In this document: one piece after another, positions 1 to 5,506 of the stretch
Layout of the letters: every line of letters starts with the position of its first letter
Numbering within the stretch: the stretch's first letter is position 1
Assembly (NCBI GenBank): GCA_037384225.1
Contig: JARROD010000335.1
Coordinates: 1 to 5,633 of the forward strand
Length of the DNA: 5,633 nt
Source of the DNA: JARROD01 sp037384225
Lineage (GTDB): Bacteria > Pseudomonadota > Gammaproteobacteria > Pseudomonadales > Cellvibrionaceae
Direction: 5' to 3'
The notes under the pieces: generated by a model
Database searches by the model: none
Seen by the model: the letters and a program-made list of their open reading frames with translations, nothing else
What the model was told of the DNA's origin: nothing
Position numbers and translations under genes: made by a program

Positions 1-260
1 GCAGCCGTTACATAGACGACATGCTGTTGATTGAAGCGGACGAGCGCAAGGATCTTCAGTCCCCCTACAAGGCGCCGAGCGTCCGTTATCACGACCTGCA
101 AGGCAGCTATAGCTTCGCGGAGTTCAAGATCTACGGTGGTGTCAACAACATCGATGACGTAGAGCCGCCCGTAGGGCTCTCCGGCACCGGTGGTGATTCA
201 GGTATCTACAGTACCTTGGGTCGCAGTTTCTACTTGGGAGTCAACTACACGCTGGACTGA
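1..260 (+). CDS. TonB-dependent receptor, C-terminal end (5' truncated by window edge)
   Basis: The frame is open from position 3 and stops at 258-260, giving about 85 C-terminal residues. The fragment has the alternating pattern of the last strands of a TonB-dependent outer-membrane beta-barrel. The segment FAEFKIYGGVNNIDDVEPP matches the usual 'yxGVNNLfdxxPP' strand and turn near the end of these receptors. It is followed by a glycine-rich loop, then the strand SFYLGVNYTLD at the terminus. Receptors of this family import siderophores, cobalamin or glycans using TonB energy, but the substrate cannot be told from the tail. The last residue is Asp rather than the usual terminal aromatic; the penultimate strand residues (Y, L) still fit a barrel-assembly signal. 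An internal ATG at 21 is not the start, because the frame continues upstream. A terminator follows 19 bp after the stop. Confidence 0.85.
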   Translation, partial: SRYIDDMLLIEADERKDLQSPYKAPSVRYHDLQGSYSFAEFKIYGGVNNIDDVEPPVGLSGTGGDSGIYSTLGRSFYLGVNYTLD

Positions 261-279
261 TCTTAAATCGCAGGTAAAA

Positions 280-308
280 AAAGAAGCCCGGCCATGCCGG
301 GCTTCTTT
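280..308 (+). terminator. Rho-independent terminator after the TonB-dependent receptor
   Basis: A perfect 13-bp stem (280-292 with 296-308) closes a 3-nt CAT loop. Its core is AGAAGCCCGGC paired with GCCGGGCTTCT. The A-rich left arm and T-rich right arm mean that it could work in both directions. It lies 19 bp after the receptor stop codon, so it separates the receptor transcript from the oxygenase gene downstream. Confidence 0.92.
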
Positions 309-378
309 GTTATTGAGGTTTCTGACCCAAACCTGGATCGTGTTGGAGCAGCGGTGTGCCAGTAGGTCAATTTGGGTA

Positions 379-384
379 TATGAT
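379..384 (+). promoter_or_regulatory. Possible -10 element for the 2OG oxygenase gene
   Basis: TATGAT matches the sigma-70 -10 consensus at five of six positions. It lies after the receptor terminator and 28 bp before the TTG start, so a short leader of about 20 nt would result. I see no good -35 hexamer 16-18 bp upstream (the sequence there is near TGTGCC) and no extended TGn. The call is therefore weak and rests on position plus the -10 match. Confidence 0.3.
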
Positions 385-411
385 TGCACGTTTCTACCAG
401 AGGGTGCGATT

Positions 412-1086
412 TTGTCAGCTGCCAAACCTATTTCCAGTATTGCCGGAAACGGCGAGTTTGAAGAAACACTTTTTGCGCTTATCGCTCAGGATATAGAAAG
501 GCAGGGATACAGCATACGGCCTGGAGCATTGCCCGTGGCGCTGACGAACGCCTTATTCGTTCACCTGCAGTCCAGGGATTCTGTAAAATTCGCCCGTGCC
601 GGCATAGGCAGGGGGAAGATGCATCTAAAAAACAGGTTTGTCAGAACCGACGAAACCTGCTGGATTACGGGCGAGTCGGAGGCGGGAAAACAATGGCTGC
701 AATGGGCGTCCGGCCTGCAGCAGTATTTGAATCGCCGCTTGTTCCTGGGGTTGTTTTCCTTCGAAAGCCATATTTCCCATTACGCCCCCGGCGATTATTA
801 CAAGCGGCATTACGATGCTTTTCGCGGTGAGGCCAACCGCGTTTTGTCCCTGGTAGCCTATCTCAATACAGACTGGAGCTGCACCGACGGGGGCGAATTG
901 GTTCTCTACAAGGATGATTGCGACGGGCTGGGGGTAAAAGTCGTTCCGCTGATGGGCACGCTGGTTACCTTTCTCAGTGAAGAGTTCCCTCACGAAGTTC
1001 TTCCCACCAATCGCGACAGGTATGCCATTGCGGGGTGGTTTCGTGTCAATACCTCGGTCGCCATCAGGGTGGATCCACCGCTATAG
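412..1086 (+). CDS. Fe(II)/2-oxoglutarate-dependent prolyl-hydroxylase-like oxygenase (SM-20 / P4H family)
   Basis: A 224-aa protein starting at TTG 412. AGAGGG at 399-404 sits 7 nt upstream and decides the start; the frame runs further back, but into the receptor gene, without an RBS. The C-terminal half is a double-stranded beta-helix dioxygenase domain. The motif HYAPGDYYKRHYDAF gives the iron ligands H133 and D135, and FPHEVLPTNRDR gives the distal ligand H194 and the 2OG-binding R203. The H-D and H-to-R spacings equal those I recall for human PHD2 (313/315/374/383). The GGELVLY strand (residues 160-166) and the FLSEEFPHEVLP stretch resemble the bacterial SM-20-like enzymes, including the Pseudomonas prolyl hydroxylase that modifies EF-Tu. 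The likely role is cytoplasmic hydroxylation of a protein prolyl residue using O2 and 2OG; EF-Tu as target is inference. Residues 1-110 form the usual helical N-terminal part. The gene appears monocistronic. Confidence 0.88.
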   Translation: MSAAKPISSIAGNGEFEETLFALIAQDIERQGYSIRPGALPVALTNALFVHLQSRDSVKFARAGIGRGKMHLKNRFVRTDETCWITGESEAGKQWLQWASGLQQYLNRRLFLGLFSFESHISHYAPGDYYKRHYDAFRGEANRVLSLVAYLNTDWSCTDGGELVLYKDDCDGLGVKVVPLMGTLVTFLSEEFPHEVLPTNRDRYAIAGWFRVNTSVAIRVDPPL

Positions 1087-1100
1087 ATCTTCGGGTATAG

Positions 1101-1138
1101 TAAGGAACGTGCACGGTCCTAAGGGTCGTGCACGACCC
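1101..1138. repeat. Two tandem 19-bp near-palindromic units between convergent genes
   Basis: Unit 1 (1101-1119) is TAAGGAACGTGCACGGTCC and unit 2 (1120-1138) is TAAGGGTCGTGCACGACCC. They match at 15 of 19 positions and abut exactly. Each carries the self-complementary core CGTGCACG. In unit 2 the palindrome is perfect over 16 bp (1123-1138); in unit 1 one pair is broken (A-G). One difference is compensatory: an A-T pair in unit 1 is a G-C pair in unit 2. The repeats lie 14 bp after the oxygenase stop and 23 bp beyond the aminotransferase stop on the other strand. They could form hairpins that end or stabilise either transcript, but there is no clean U-tract. A paired protein-binding site is the alternative. 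Confidence 0.7.
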
Positions 1139-1161
1139 TATGCTTTTCACTCAGACACTTG

Positions 1162-2547
1162 CTATATCAGTTTGCTTGCCGCTTTATCTAAGCCTGCGCG
1201 AGCCTTCTCGATTAACTCGTCGACTTGAGACTTGGTAATGACTAGAGGGGGCGCAGCAACCATGGTCTGACCTACTGCACGCATAATTACACCCTCATTG
1301 ATAAAGCAATCGCGAATAATAACACCTGCATTGACCTCACCAGGAAAACGAGTCTTGCTCGCTTTATCCTTGACTATTTCAATAGCGCCAAGCATACCGA
1401 TTGTTCTCACCTCCCCCACCAGTGGGTGGCCCTTCAGTTCTGACAACCTTTCAGTAAAATAGGGGCCAATCTCATTGCGCACATAATCAAGAACATTGTC
1501 GCGTTCAAACACCCCAATAGTTGCCAAAGCAGCCGCACAGGCAGCTGGGTGCCCTGAGTAGGTATAACCGTGAGTAAACTCCTGGCTATCGGAATTTAAT
1601 ACTTTTGACACTCTATCTGAAACCAGTACACCACCGAGTTGCTGAAAACCGTTGGTAACAGCTTTTGCAAAGGTGATTAGGTCAGGTTTAATACCGTAGT
1701 AATCACAAGCGAACCAGTGTCCTAAACGTCCAAAGCCTGTGATTACTTCATCCAATATCAACAGGATATTGTATTTTCTACAGATTTTCTCAATCAGTTT
1801 CCAATAATTCGCTGGCGGGATTTTTACACCACCGGCGCCCATTATGGGCTCACCGATAAACGCAGCGACGTTTTCCGGACCGAGTGCCAATATTTTATCT
1901 TCTAATGCCTGGGCAGCCCTTTCACCAAAGGCTTCTTCACTTTCCCCATGCTCAGAAAGCTCAAAATGATACGGCGGCATGATATGTTCGACATTTCCCA
2001 TACCATCCACTTGTTTTTTCATATCGGCAATACCACCTAAACTGGTCGCTGCGATTGTGCTCCCATGATAAGCATTGTCACGTGAAATAATATATTTACG
2101 CTGAGACTGACCTTGAACATCCCAATAACGACGTACAATTCGAATATTAGTATCATTCGCTTCGGAACCTGATCCAGTAAAAAATACATCAGTAATGTGA
2201 TCAGGGGCGACATCATTGATGATCCTATGCGATGCTTCGATGACCGTCGTGTGGGCACACTGAAAAAAGTTATTATAAAAAGGCAGATACTGTAACTGCT
2301 GGTGCACTGCATCAACAATTTCGGGTCTTGAGTAACCGAGATTGCAGCACCAAAGTCCCGCCATCCCGTCCAGAAGTTTTTCCCCATCGTGTGTGTACAC
2401 GTAGATATCTTCAGCCCGCTCTATAATTCTGGCACTGTTTTCTCTGATTTCTTTGTGGGTCGTAAATGGGTGCAAATAATGCTTGTTGTCCAGGTCTTGC
2501 CATTCACGGGTTTCACGTTCCGGGAGAAAATTGGGTCTGGTTGACAT
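1162..2547 (-). CDS. Class III PLP-dependent omega-aminotransferase (SpuC-like, putative putrescine/amine:pyruvate transaminase)
   Basis: A complete 461-aa protein of normal length for the family. AAGGAGGT (2551-2558) precedes the ATG with an unusually short gap of about 4 nt. Visible fold-type I landmarks are: GLWC (residues 64-67, substrate pocket Trp); GSGSEAND (125-132, PLP phosphate loop); AYHGST (159-164, stacking Tyr160); LILDEVITGFGR (263-274) with Asp266 for the pyridine nitrogen; FAKAVTNG (293-300) with Schiff-base Lys295; HGYTYSGHP (326-334); and IMRAVGQTM (421-429) with Arg424, the likely carboxylate-binding arginine. From memory, the overall sequence resembles Pseudomonas SpuC and the amine:pyruvate aminotransferases. 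It probably moves an amino group from a diamine, monoamine or omega-amino acid to pyruvate in the cytoplasm. The exact substrate is not readable. It is divergent from the LysR gene at 2677 and is probably controlled by it. Confidence 0.93.
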   Translation of the reverse strand: MSTRPNFLPERETREWQDLDNKHYLHPFTTHKEIRENSARIIERAEDIYVYTHDGEKLLDGMAGLWCCNLGYSRPEIVDAVHQQLQYLPFYNNFFQCAHTTVIEASHRIINDVAPDHITDVFFTGSGSEANDTNIRIVRRYWDVQGQSQRKYIISRDNAYHGSTIAATSLGGIADMKKQVDGMGNVEHIMPPYHFELSEHGESEEAFGERAAQALEDKILALGPENVAAFIGEPIMGAGGVKIPPANYWKLIEKICRKYNILLILDEVITGFGRLGHWFACDYYGIKPDLITFAKAVTNGFQQLGGVLVSDRVSKVLNSDSQEFTHGYTYSGHPAACAAALATIGVFERDNVLDYVRNEIGPYFTERLSELKGHPLVGEVRTIGMLGAIEIVKDKASKTRFPGEVNAGVIIRDCFINEGVIMRAVGQTMVAAPPLVITKSQVDELIEKARAGLDKAASKLI

Positions 2548-2569
2548 AATACCTCCTTATTACTATTTG

Positions 2570-2575
2570 ACTATA
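2570..2575 (-). promoter_or_regulatory. Possible -10 element of the aminotransferase promoter
   Basis: On the minus strand TATAGT (five of six to the sigma-70 consensus) lies 22 bp upstream of the ATG, which would leave a short leader including the SD. No good -35 lies 16-18 bp upstream (the sequence is near TAAGTA). A weak -35 would be in keeping with a promoter that needs activation by a LysR-type protein. Position and -10 match are the only evidence. Confidence 0.3.
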
Positions 2576-2598
2576 TTGCCTGCTTATTTAATTACTTA

Positions 2599-2626
2599 TT
2601 AACAGTGGTAACATGAGCAATCTAAC
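2599..2626 (+). promoter_or_regulatory. Possible sigma-70 promoter of the LysR-type regulator gene
   Basis: TTAACA (2599-2604, five of six to the -35 consensus) is followed after 16 bp by TCTAAC (2621-2626, four of six to the -10 consensus). Transcription would start near 2633, inside the dyad described at 2630-2665, so regulator binding there would block its own promoter. This is a reading by eye of an AT-rich intergenic region in which chance matches are common. Confidence 0.3.
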
Positions 2627-2629
2627 ACT

Positions 2630-2665
2630 AAATTCGATAGAATCAAGTTATCTTGTATCGATTTT
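2630..2665. promoter_or_regulatory. Nested inverted repeats, candidate LysR-type regulator operator
   Basis: The outer arms AAATTCGATA (2630-2639) and TATCGATTTT (2656-2665) are inverted copies with one mismatch in ten. Within them CAAG-TTAT-CTTG (2644-2655) forms a smaller dyad whose centre is only 2 bp off. The site lies just upstream of the regulator's SD (GGAG, 2666-2669) and about 85 bp upstream of the aminotransferase start. That is the usual place for a LysR-type recognition site acting on both divergent genes. I do not find a clean T-N11-A box, so which dyad is bound is open. Confidence 0.45.
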
Positions 2666-2676
2666 GGAGATGGGTC

Positions 2677-3564
2677 ATGAATTTTTCCCTAGAGCAACTC
2701 GAGGCATTTGTAGCAGCCGCTGAAGAAGGGTCATTCTCTGCGGCAGCAAGACGGCTGGGCAAAGTTCAATCAGCCGTTAGCAATTCGATTAGCAACCTGG
2801 AAATTAGCTGTGGAACAGAGTTGTTTGTTCGCTCGAAGCGTAATCCGGAGCTGACCAGCGAGGGGAAAGTGTTGCTTAAGCAAACAAAAGTCATCCTGAT
2901 GGAGTGTGGACTACTGCAGGAAAGAGCTAAAGCTCTGACTTCAGGCGCAGAAGACAGCCTCGTTATAGCACTGGATGAAGGAACAGTTCCCCAATCCGCT
3001 GTGGTGGGGCTATTAGAAGAAATGCAACATCAATTTCCTTACACTAAGGTCGAATTATTAACCGCCAGTTGTCACGACGTGGCCACATTGGTTGCATCCG
3101 GGAGAGCACACTTGGGGGTTATGTTCAGTGAAGAAGGCTATCCTGATGGATTTTTATTCGAAGGGATAGGCAACGTGCAATTTGCGCGAGTAATAAGTAG
3201 CGGGCATCCACTGGCAAAAATAAACGCAGTCTCATCGGAGGAGCTTTGGCGGTACCACCAACTCGCACTTGGACATAGAGAACCTGTAAAACCGGTGCGA
3301 CTGCGCACGATCAGCGATATGGTTTGGTACATAGATGGATATCAATTATTAGTAGACATGGTGCGCCAGGGTATCGGCTGGTGTTCACTGCCTGTACATA
3401 TGGTCCAACCTCACCTCGATAACGGCAGCCTCGTAAAATTAAATCTAAACTTCCATTCGGCACAAATAGTAGAAACTGTTGATCTGATCACCAATCGCAG
3501 TAAAAGTACTGGCAAAGCGGGTCAATGGTTAGCCAGTGAACTCAGAAATTTGCTGCGAGAATAA
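2677..3564 (+). CDS. LysR-type transcriptional regulator, divergent from the aminotransferase
   Basis: A 295-aa protein of normal LysR length. The ATG at 2677 was chosen because GGAG lies 7 nt upstream at 2666-2669 and the protein then begins MNFSLEQLEAFVAAAEEGSF, the standard LysR opening. An upstream in-frame TTG at 2653 would add eight residues but sits inside the dyad and has no RBS. Residues about 4-62 are the winged helix-turn-helix; the recognition helix runs roughly from Val30 to Glu42 (QSAVSNSISNLE) and is followed by GTELFVRSKR and the wing. Residues about 93-295 are the periplasmic-binding-like effector domain. The effector is unknown; the neighbour suggests an amine or amino acid, which is inference. 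It probably regulates the aminotransferase gene and represses itself. It converges with the P450 remnant 45 bp downstream, with no obvious terminator between them. Confidence 0.93.
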   Translation: MNFSLEQLEAFVAAAEEGSFSAAARRLGKVQSAVSNSISNLEISCGTELFVRSKRNPELTSEGKVLLKQTKVILMECGLLQERAKALTSGAEDSLVIALDEGTVPQSAVVGLLEEMQHQFPYTKVELLTASCHDVATLVASGRAHLGVMFSEEGYPDGFLFEGIGNVQFARVISSGHPLAKINAVSSEELWRYHQLALGHREPVKPVRLRTISDMVWYIDGYQLLVDMVRQGIGWCSLPVHMVQPHLDNGSLVKLNLNFHSAQIVETVDLITNRSKSTGKAGQWLASELRNLLRE

Positions 3565-3609
3565 ACACTATCACTGTGAACCGGTTATTTACTGGCCAAG
3601 CCCAACAAT

Positions 3610-4182
3610 TCAAAGGCCGACTACGTCGACATCCCAGGCCACCGGCAAGCGCTCCAAACCGTACACCAGAACAGCAGGGCGCCATTCTAACTCGGCGGCC
3701 GCACCGGCAAGGCGCAAATTAGGCAAGCGGGCCAGCAGCGTTTGAAAGGCAATTCGCCCTTCCAACCGAGCCAGCGGCGCACCGACGCAATAATGAATGC
3801 CCATCCCAAACGCCAGATGGGCACGGGTATCGCGCGTGATGTCGAGTTCGTCGGCAATAGCCTGGATGCGCGGCGCCAGGTCGCGCACCATTTTGGGCCT
3901 GAAAGCGCTGCTGATTAGCGCCCGTAACCGCGTGTGATCGGGCGGATCCTGGTAAAGCATGTGGTGGTTTAAGTAGGTGAACAGTTCCGGCTCCGGCGCT
4001 ATGTCTCCCAATTCGGCCTCTGTCCGGGTGCGGTACCAGTTGCGGTTTACATACCAGATGCGCTCGCCGGACGGGCAAATATGCGCGTAAACCGGCGCTG
4101 CGGCGCGCATGTTGGCGTACGTGGTATGGGGGTCGGATTTGAAAGCGGCGCTGAACAGATCGTAGGTGTTTTTCTTACTCAT
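3610..4182 (-). pseudogene. Cytochrome P450 remnant with in-frame internal deletions
   Basis: The frame encodes 190 aa against about 400 for bacterial P450s. The ATG at 4182 was chosen because AAAAGG lies 6 nt upstream and the protein then begins MSKKNTYDLFSAAFKSDPHTT, as this family usually does. A longer frame from ATG 4236 has no good RBS. Conserved blocks are present in order: the N-terminal block; YQDPPDHTRLRALISSAF (residues 77-94, helix C region); QAIADEL (107-113); then directly DITRDTRAHLAFGMGIHYCVGAP with heme ligand Cys132; and the normal C-terminus ending LERLPVAW. Between residues 113 and 114 about 200 residues are missing, including the I-helix with its acid/Thr pair and the K-helix ExxR. 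A second, smaller gap is likely at R47/N48, where the 'RYDDVxAVLRD' segment should be. It cannot form a working P450. An assembly collapse is a less likely alternative. Confidence 0.85.
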
Positions 4183-4860
4183 TTGCAGCCTTTTGGGGTA
4201 CGCCGAATCAGCAAAAAGTGGAAGGTCGCCGATCATGTTGCCTGCTGCTTGGCGCCCTTGTTCATTTGCTTAGTCAACAGGCAATTGTAAACACAAGGTG
4301 AGAGAGATCGCAATCGGGCTCTTCTCCGCTTTCGTGAGGTAAATCATAGTTTCATATAGAACATAGATGAATGCCACTTAACTTAACCCAAGCTTTTTCC
4401 CGTGCCCGTGTTTTGCAATCTTTTTTCGCTCATCCTGCCGGGAATTTTTCAAACGAGGATACGGTATTGGCCTGCGTTTTACAGCACGCGGTTCAATTCT
4501 GCCTGGACGCTTTCCTACCCGTATCTGTGCAATATTCTCGCGGCAGCGCACCTGCTCGCAAGGCTGCCTCAGCGATTAACAACCGAATTAAATTATACGC
4601 TAACAGGTATACCCCCTCACAACTGATAAAACAGTTTCCCAAAAGCCTTCTTTGACGTTTTTTTCGGTTTCAACAGTGTGGTTACCAACACTTTCTTGCC
4701 CACTTTCGTTTCCCGAACTTTGATTTTTTGGGTATAGAGTATGAATCAAATGCTTTAGCCCACAACATCAAACTGCGGGTTAATATTTAATTGGTTTTTC
4801 CAGCTTTTTATCGGTCTGATCGCCCGGGTTTACATTGCCCGGGGGAACTTTTTCCATAGG
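4183..4860. other. Gene-poor stretch upstream of the P450 remnant, no convincing gene
   Basis: No frame here shows a recognisable domain. The open frames at 4371-4655 and 4402-4626 overlap in different phases, have no SD and look like chance. Small structures seen by eye are: a weak dyad GTTTCATATAGAAC (4349-4362), which could lie in a promoter region of the P450; arms AGTGT/ACACT around 4675-4692; and two CCCGGG copies (4823-4828 and 4838-4843) that could pair into a 6-bp hairpin with a 9-nt loop just outside the left terminal repeat. None is assigned a function. AT content rises along the stretch compared with the P450 remnant. Confidence 0.5.
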
Positions 4861-4877
4861 TAGTGCCTGAACGAAAA
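4861..4877 (+). repeat. Left terminal inverted repeat of the putative element
   Basis: TAGTGCCTGAACGAAAA is an exact reverse-complement match to 5262-5278. Identity stops at once on both sides: inward G against C, outward G against T. The repeat boundary is therefore sharp, as expected for a terminal repeat rather than a degenerate duplication. Confidence 0.75.
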
Positions 4878-4958
4878 GTAGCAACCAATTGAAAAATCGG
4901 GGAAGATTTCGAATTCTGTCACGCGAAGTTTTTCCTATTTCGGAGAAAAATCGGATAG

Positions 4959-5075
4959 ATGGCAATTTTATCCAGGAACATTCAAAAACTGGGTGCGGAA
5001 TTACTAAAACGAGATTGGGAAGAGGCTAAAGAGAAAGAGCAACAGCAAAGGAAAAAAGCAAAGTTCAAAACCTAA
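4959..5075 (+). CDS. Possible small protein (38 aa), charged amphipathic helix, inside the putative element
   Basis: The ATG at 4959 follows directly after an in-frame TAG (4956-4958) and runs 38 codons to TAA at 5073. The product starts MAILSRNIQKLGAELLKRDW and continues with a Glu/Lys/Gln-rich tail. It has 11 Lys or Arg, 6 acidic residues and one Trp, and would form a long basic helix from about residue 6 to 35. I do not recognise it. An SD is doubtful: GGAG at 4942-4945 is 13 nt away, and part of it could pair with the upstream TTTTTCC. The underlying DNA is a purine-rich tract, which by itself yields Lys/Glu/Arg codons, so this may be chance. It lies wholly between the terminal repeats, so if real it is element cargo. 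Confidence 0.3.
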   Translation: MAILSRNIQKLGAELLKRDWEEAKEKEQQQRKKAKFKT

Positions 5076-5261
5076 GCAAAAATCAGAAAAATTAAAAGAA
5101 TTTCGAGGTGTTCGACGGCGGGAGTATGCACAAAATTTTGTTGTTTGGTTAAATTTTAAATAGCCCGGTCCGCTAACTGTCTCACCGCCGGTGTTTTTGA
5201 GCGATTGCCACCCCACCCCAGCGAAAAAATTCCGCCGCCGCTCTGCTGCAAATTTTTGGGG

Positions 5262-5278
5262 TTTTCGTTCAGGCACTA
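5262..5278 (-). repeat. Right terminal inverted repeat of the putative element
   Basis: TTTTCGTTCAGGCACTA is the exact reverse complement of 4861-4877. The next bases inward on this end (GGGG and an A/T run) do not match the left end, so only the tips are shared. Confidence 0.75.
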
Positions 5279-5506
5279 ATTACAGAGACAAAACGTACAC
5301 ACGTTCAATGAGGGTTGGATATCAACGAAAAATATAATATAAAAATCAACCGCTCCTATCACGATGAAAAAAATTGCACGTCCTAAGCAAAACTTTCTGT
5401 ATATATTTTCACACTCACCGGCGTAGAAAGGGATCGGGAACCAATAACAACTTAAAATCACATAAGGACAATAAAGTTTGGGAGTTAAATTAAGCCGATT
5501 AATCCT
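5279..5506. other. AT-rich stretch to the right of the putative element, no gene seen
   Basis: This stretch has several A/T-rich runs (for example around 5330-5345 and 5401-5408) and frequent stops in the forward frames. A minus-strand frame across 5276-5578 translates to an unrecognisable Cys- and aromatic-rich sequence with no SD, and I treat it as chance. CCTAAGCAAAA at 5382-5392 repeats an 11-mer from inside the element (5071-5081); this could be coincidence. Confidence 0.4.

Larger units (their letters stand above)
4861..5278. mobile_element. Putative MITE-like element with exact terminal inverted repeats flanked by TA
   Basis: The ends are an exact 17-bp inverted repeat. TAGTGCCTGAACGAAAA reads forward at 4861-4877 and as its reverse complement at 5262-5278. 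A 17-bp exact match is very unlikely by chance in about 1.4 kb. The outermost base pair on each side is TA. If TA is the target duplication, the element itself is 414 bp (4863-5276) with 15-bp terminal repeats starting GTGCC. TA duplication and short TIRs are typical of IS630/Tc1/mariner transposons and MITEs derived from them. No transposase is encoded, so movement would need an enzyme acting in trans. The inside is AT-rich and holds a possible 38-aa ORF. I do not recognise the element. Another inverted-repeat structure, such as a pair of protein sites, remains possible. Confidence 0.55.

Noticed and set aside
190..411. Upstream extension of the oxygenase frame from ATG 190
   Set aside because: It overlaps the receptor coding sequence and the terminator hairpin, has no SD at its start, and the extra residues do not belong to the family. 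TTG 412 with AGAGGG fits better.
3565..3609. Terminator between the LysR gene and the P450 remnant
   Set aside because: Only a short AACCGGTT palindrome (3578-3585) is present, with no stem-loop and T-run.
4371..4655. Open frame of 94 codons (and an overlapping 74-codon frame at 4402)
   Set aside because: There is no SD, no recognisable motif, and two competing phases over the same DNA; probably chance.
4891..4954. Direct repeat GAAAAATCGG at 4891-4900 and 4945-4954
   Set aside because: There are only two 10-bp copies in AT-rich DNA, with no regular array; chance is plausible.
4780..4965. Minus-strand 61-codon frame with an internal ATG near 4857
   Set aside because: It starts at TTG without an SD, has no family resemblance and crosses the left terminal repeat of the putative element.
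5183..5198. CACC-GCC-GGTG followed by TTTTT as an intrinsic terminator
   Set aside because: The stem is only 4 bp, too weak to call, although it would sit downstream of the 38-aa frame.
5004..5276. Minus-strand frame starting at a GTG inside the right terminal repeat
   Set aside because: There is no SD before the GTG, no known motif, and its C-terminal half is antisense to the purine-rich tract, giving a Phe/Leu run. The terminal-repeat start is notable but not evidence of translation.
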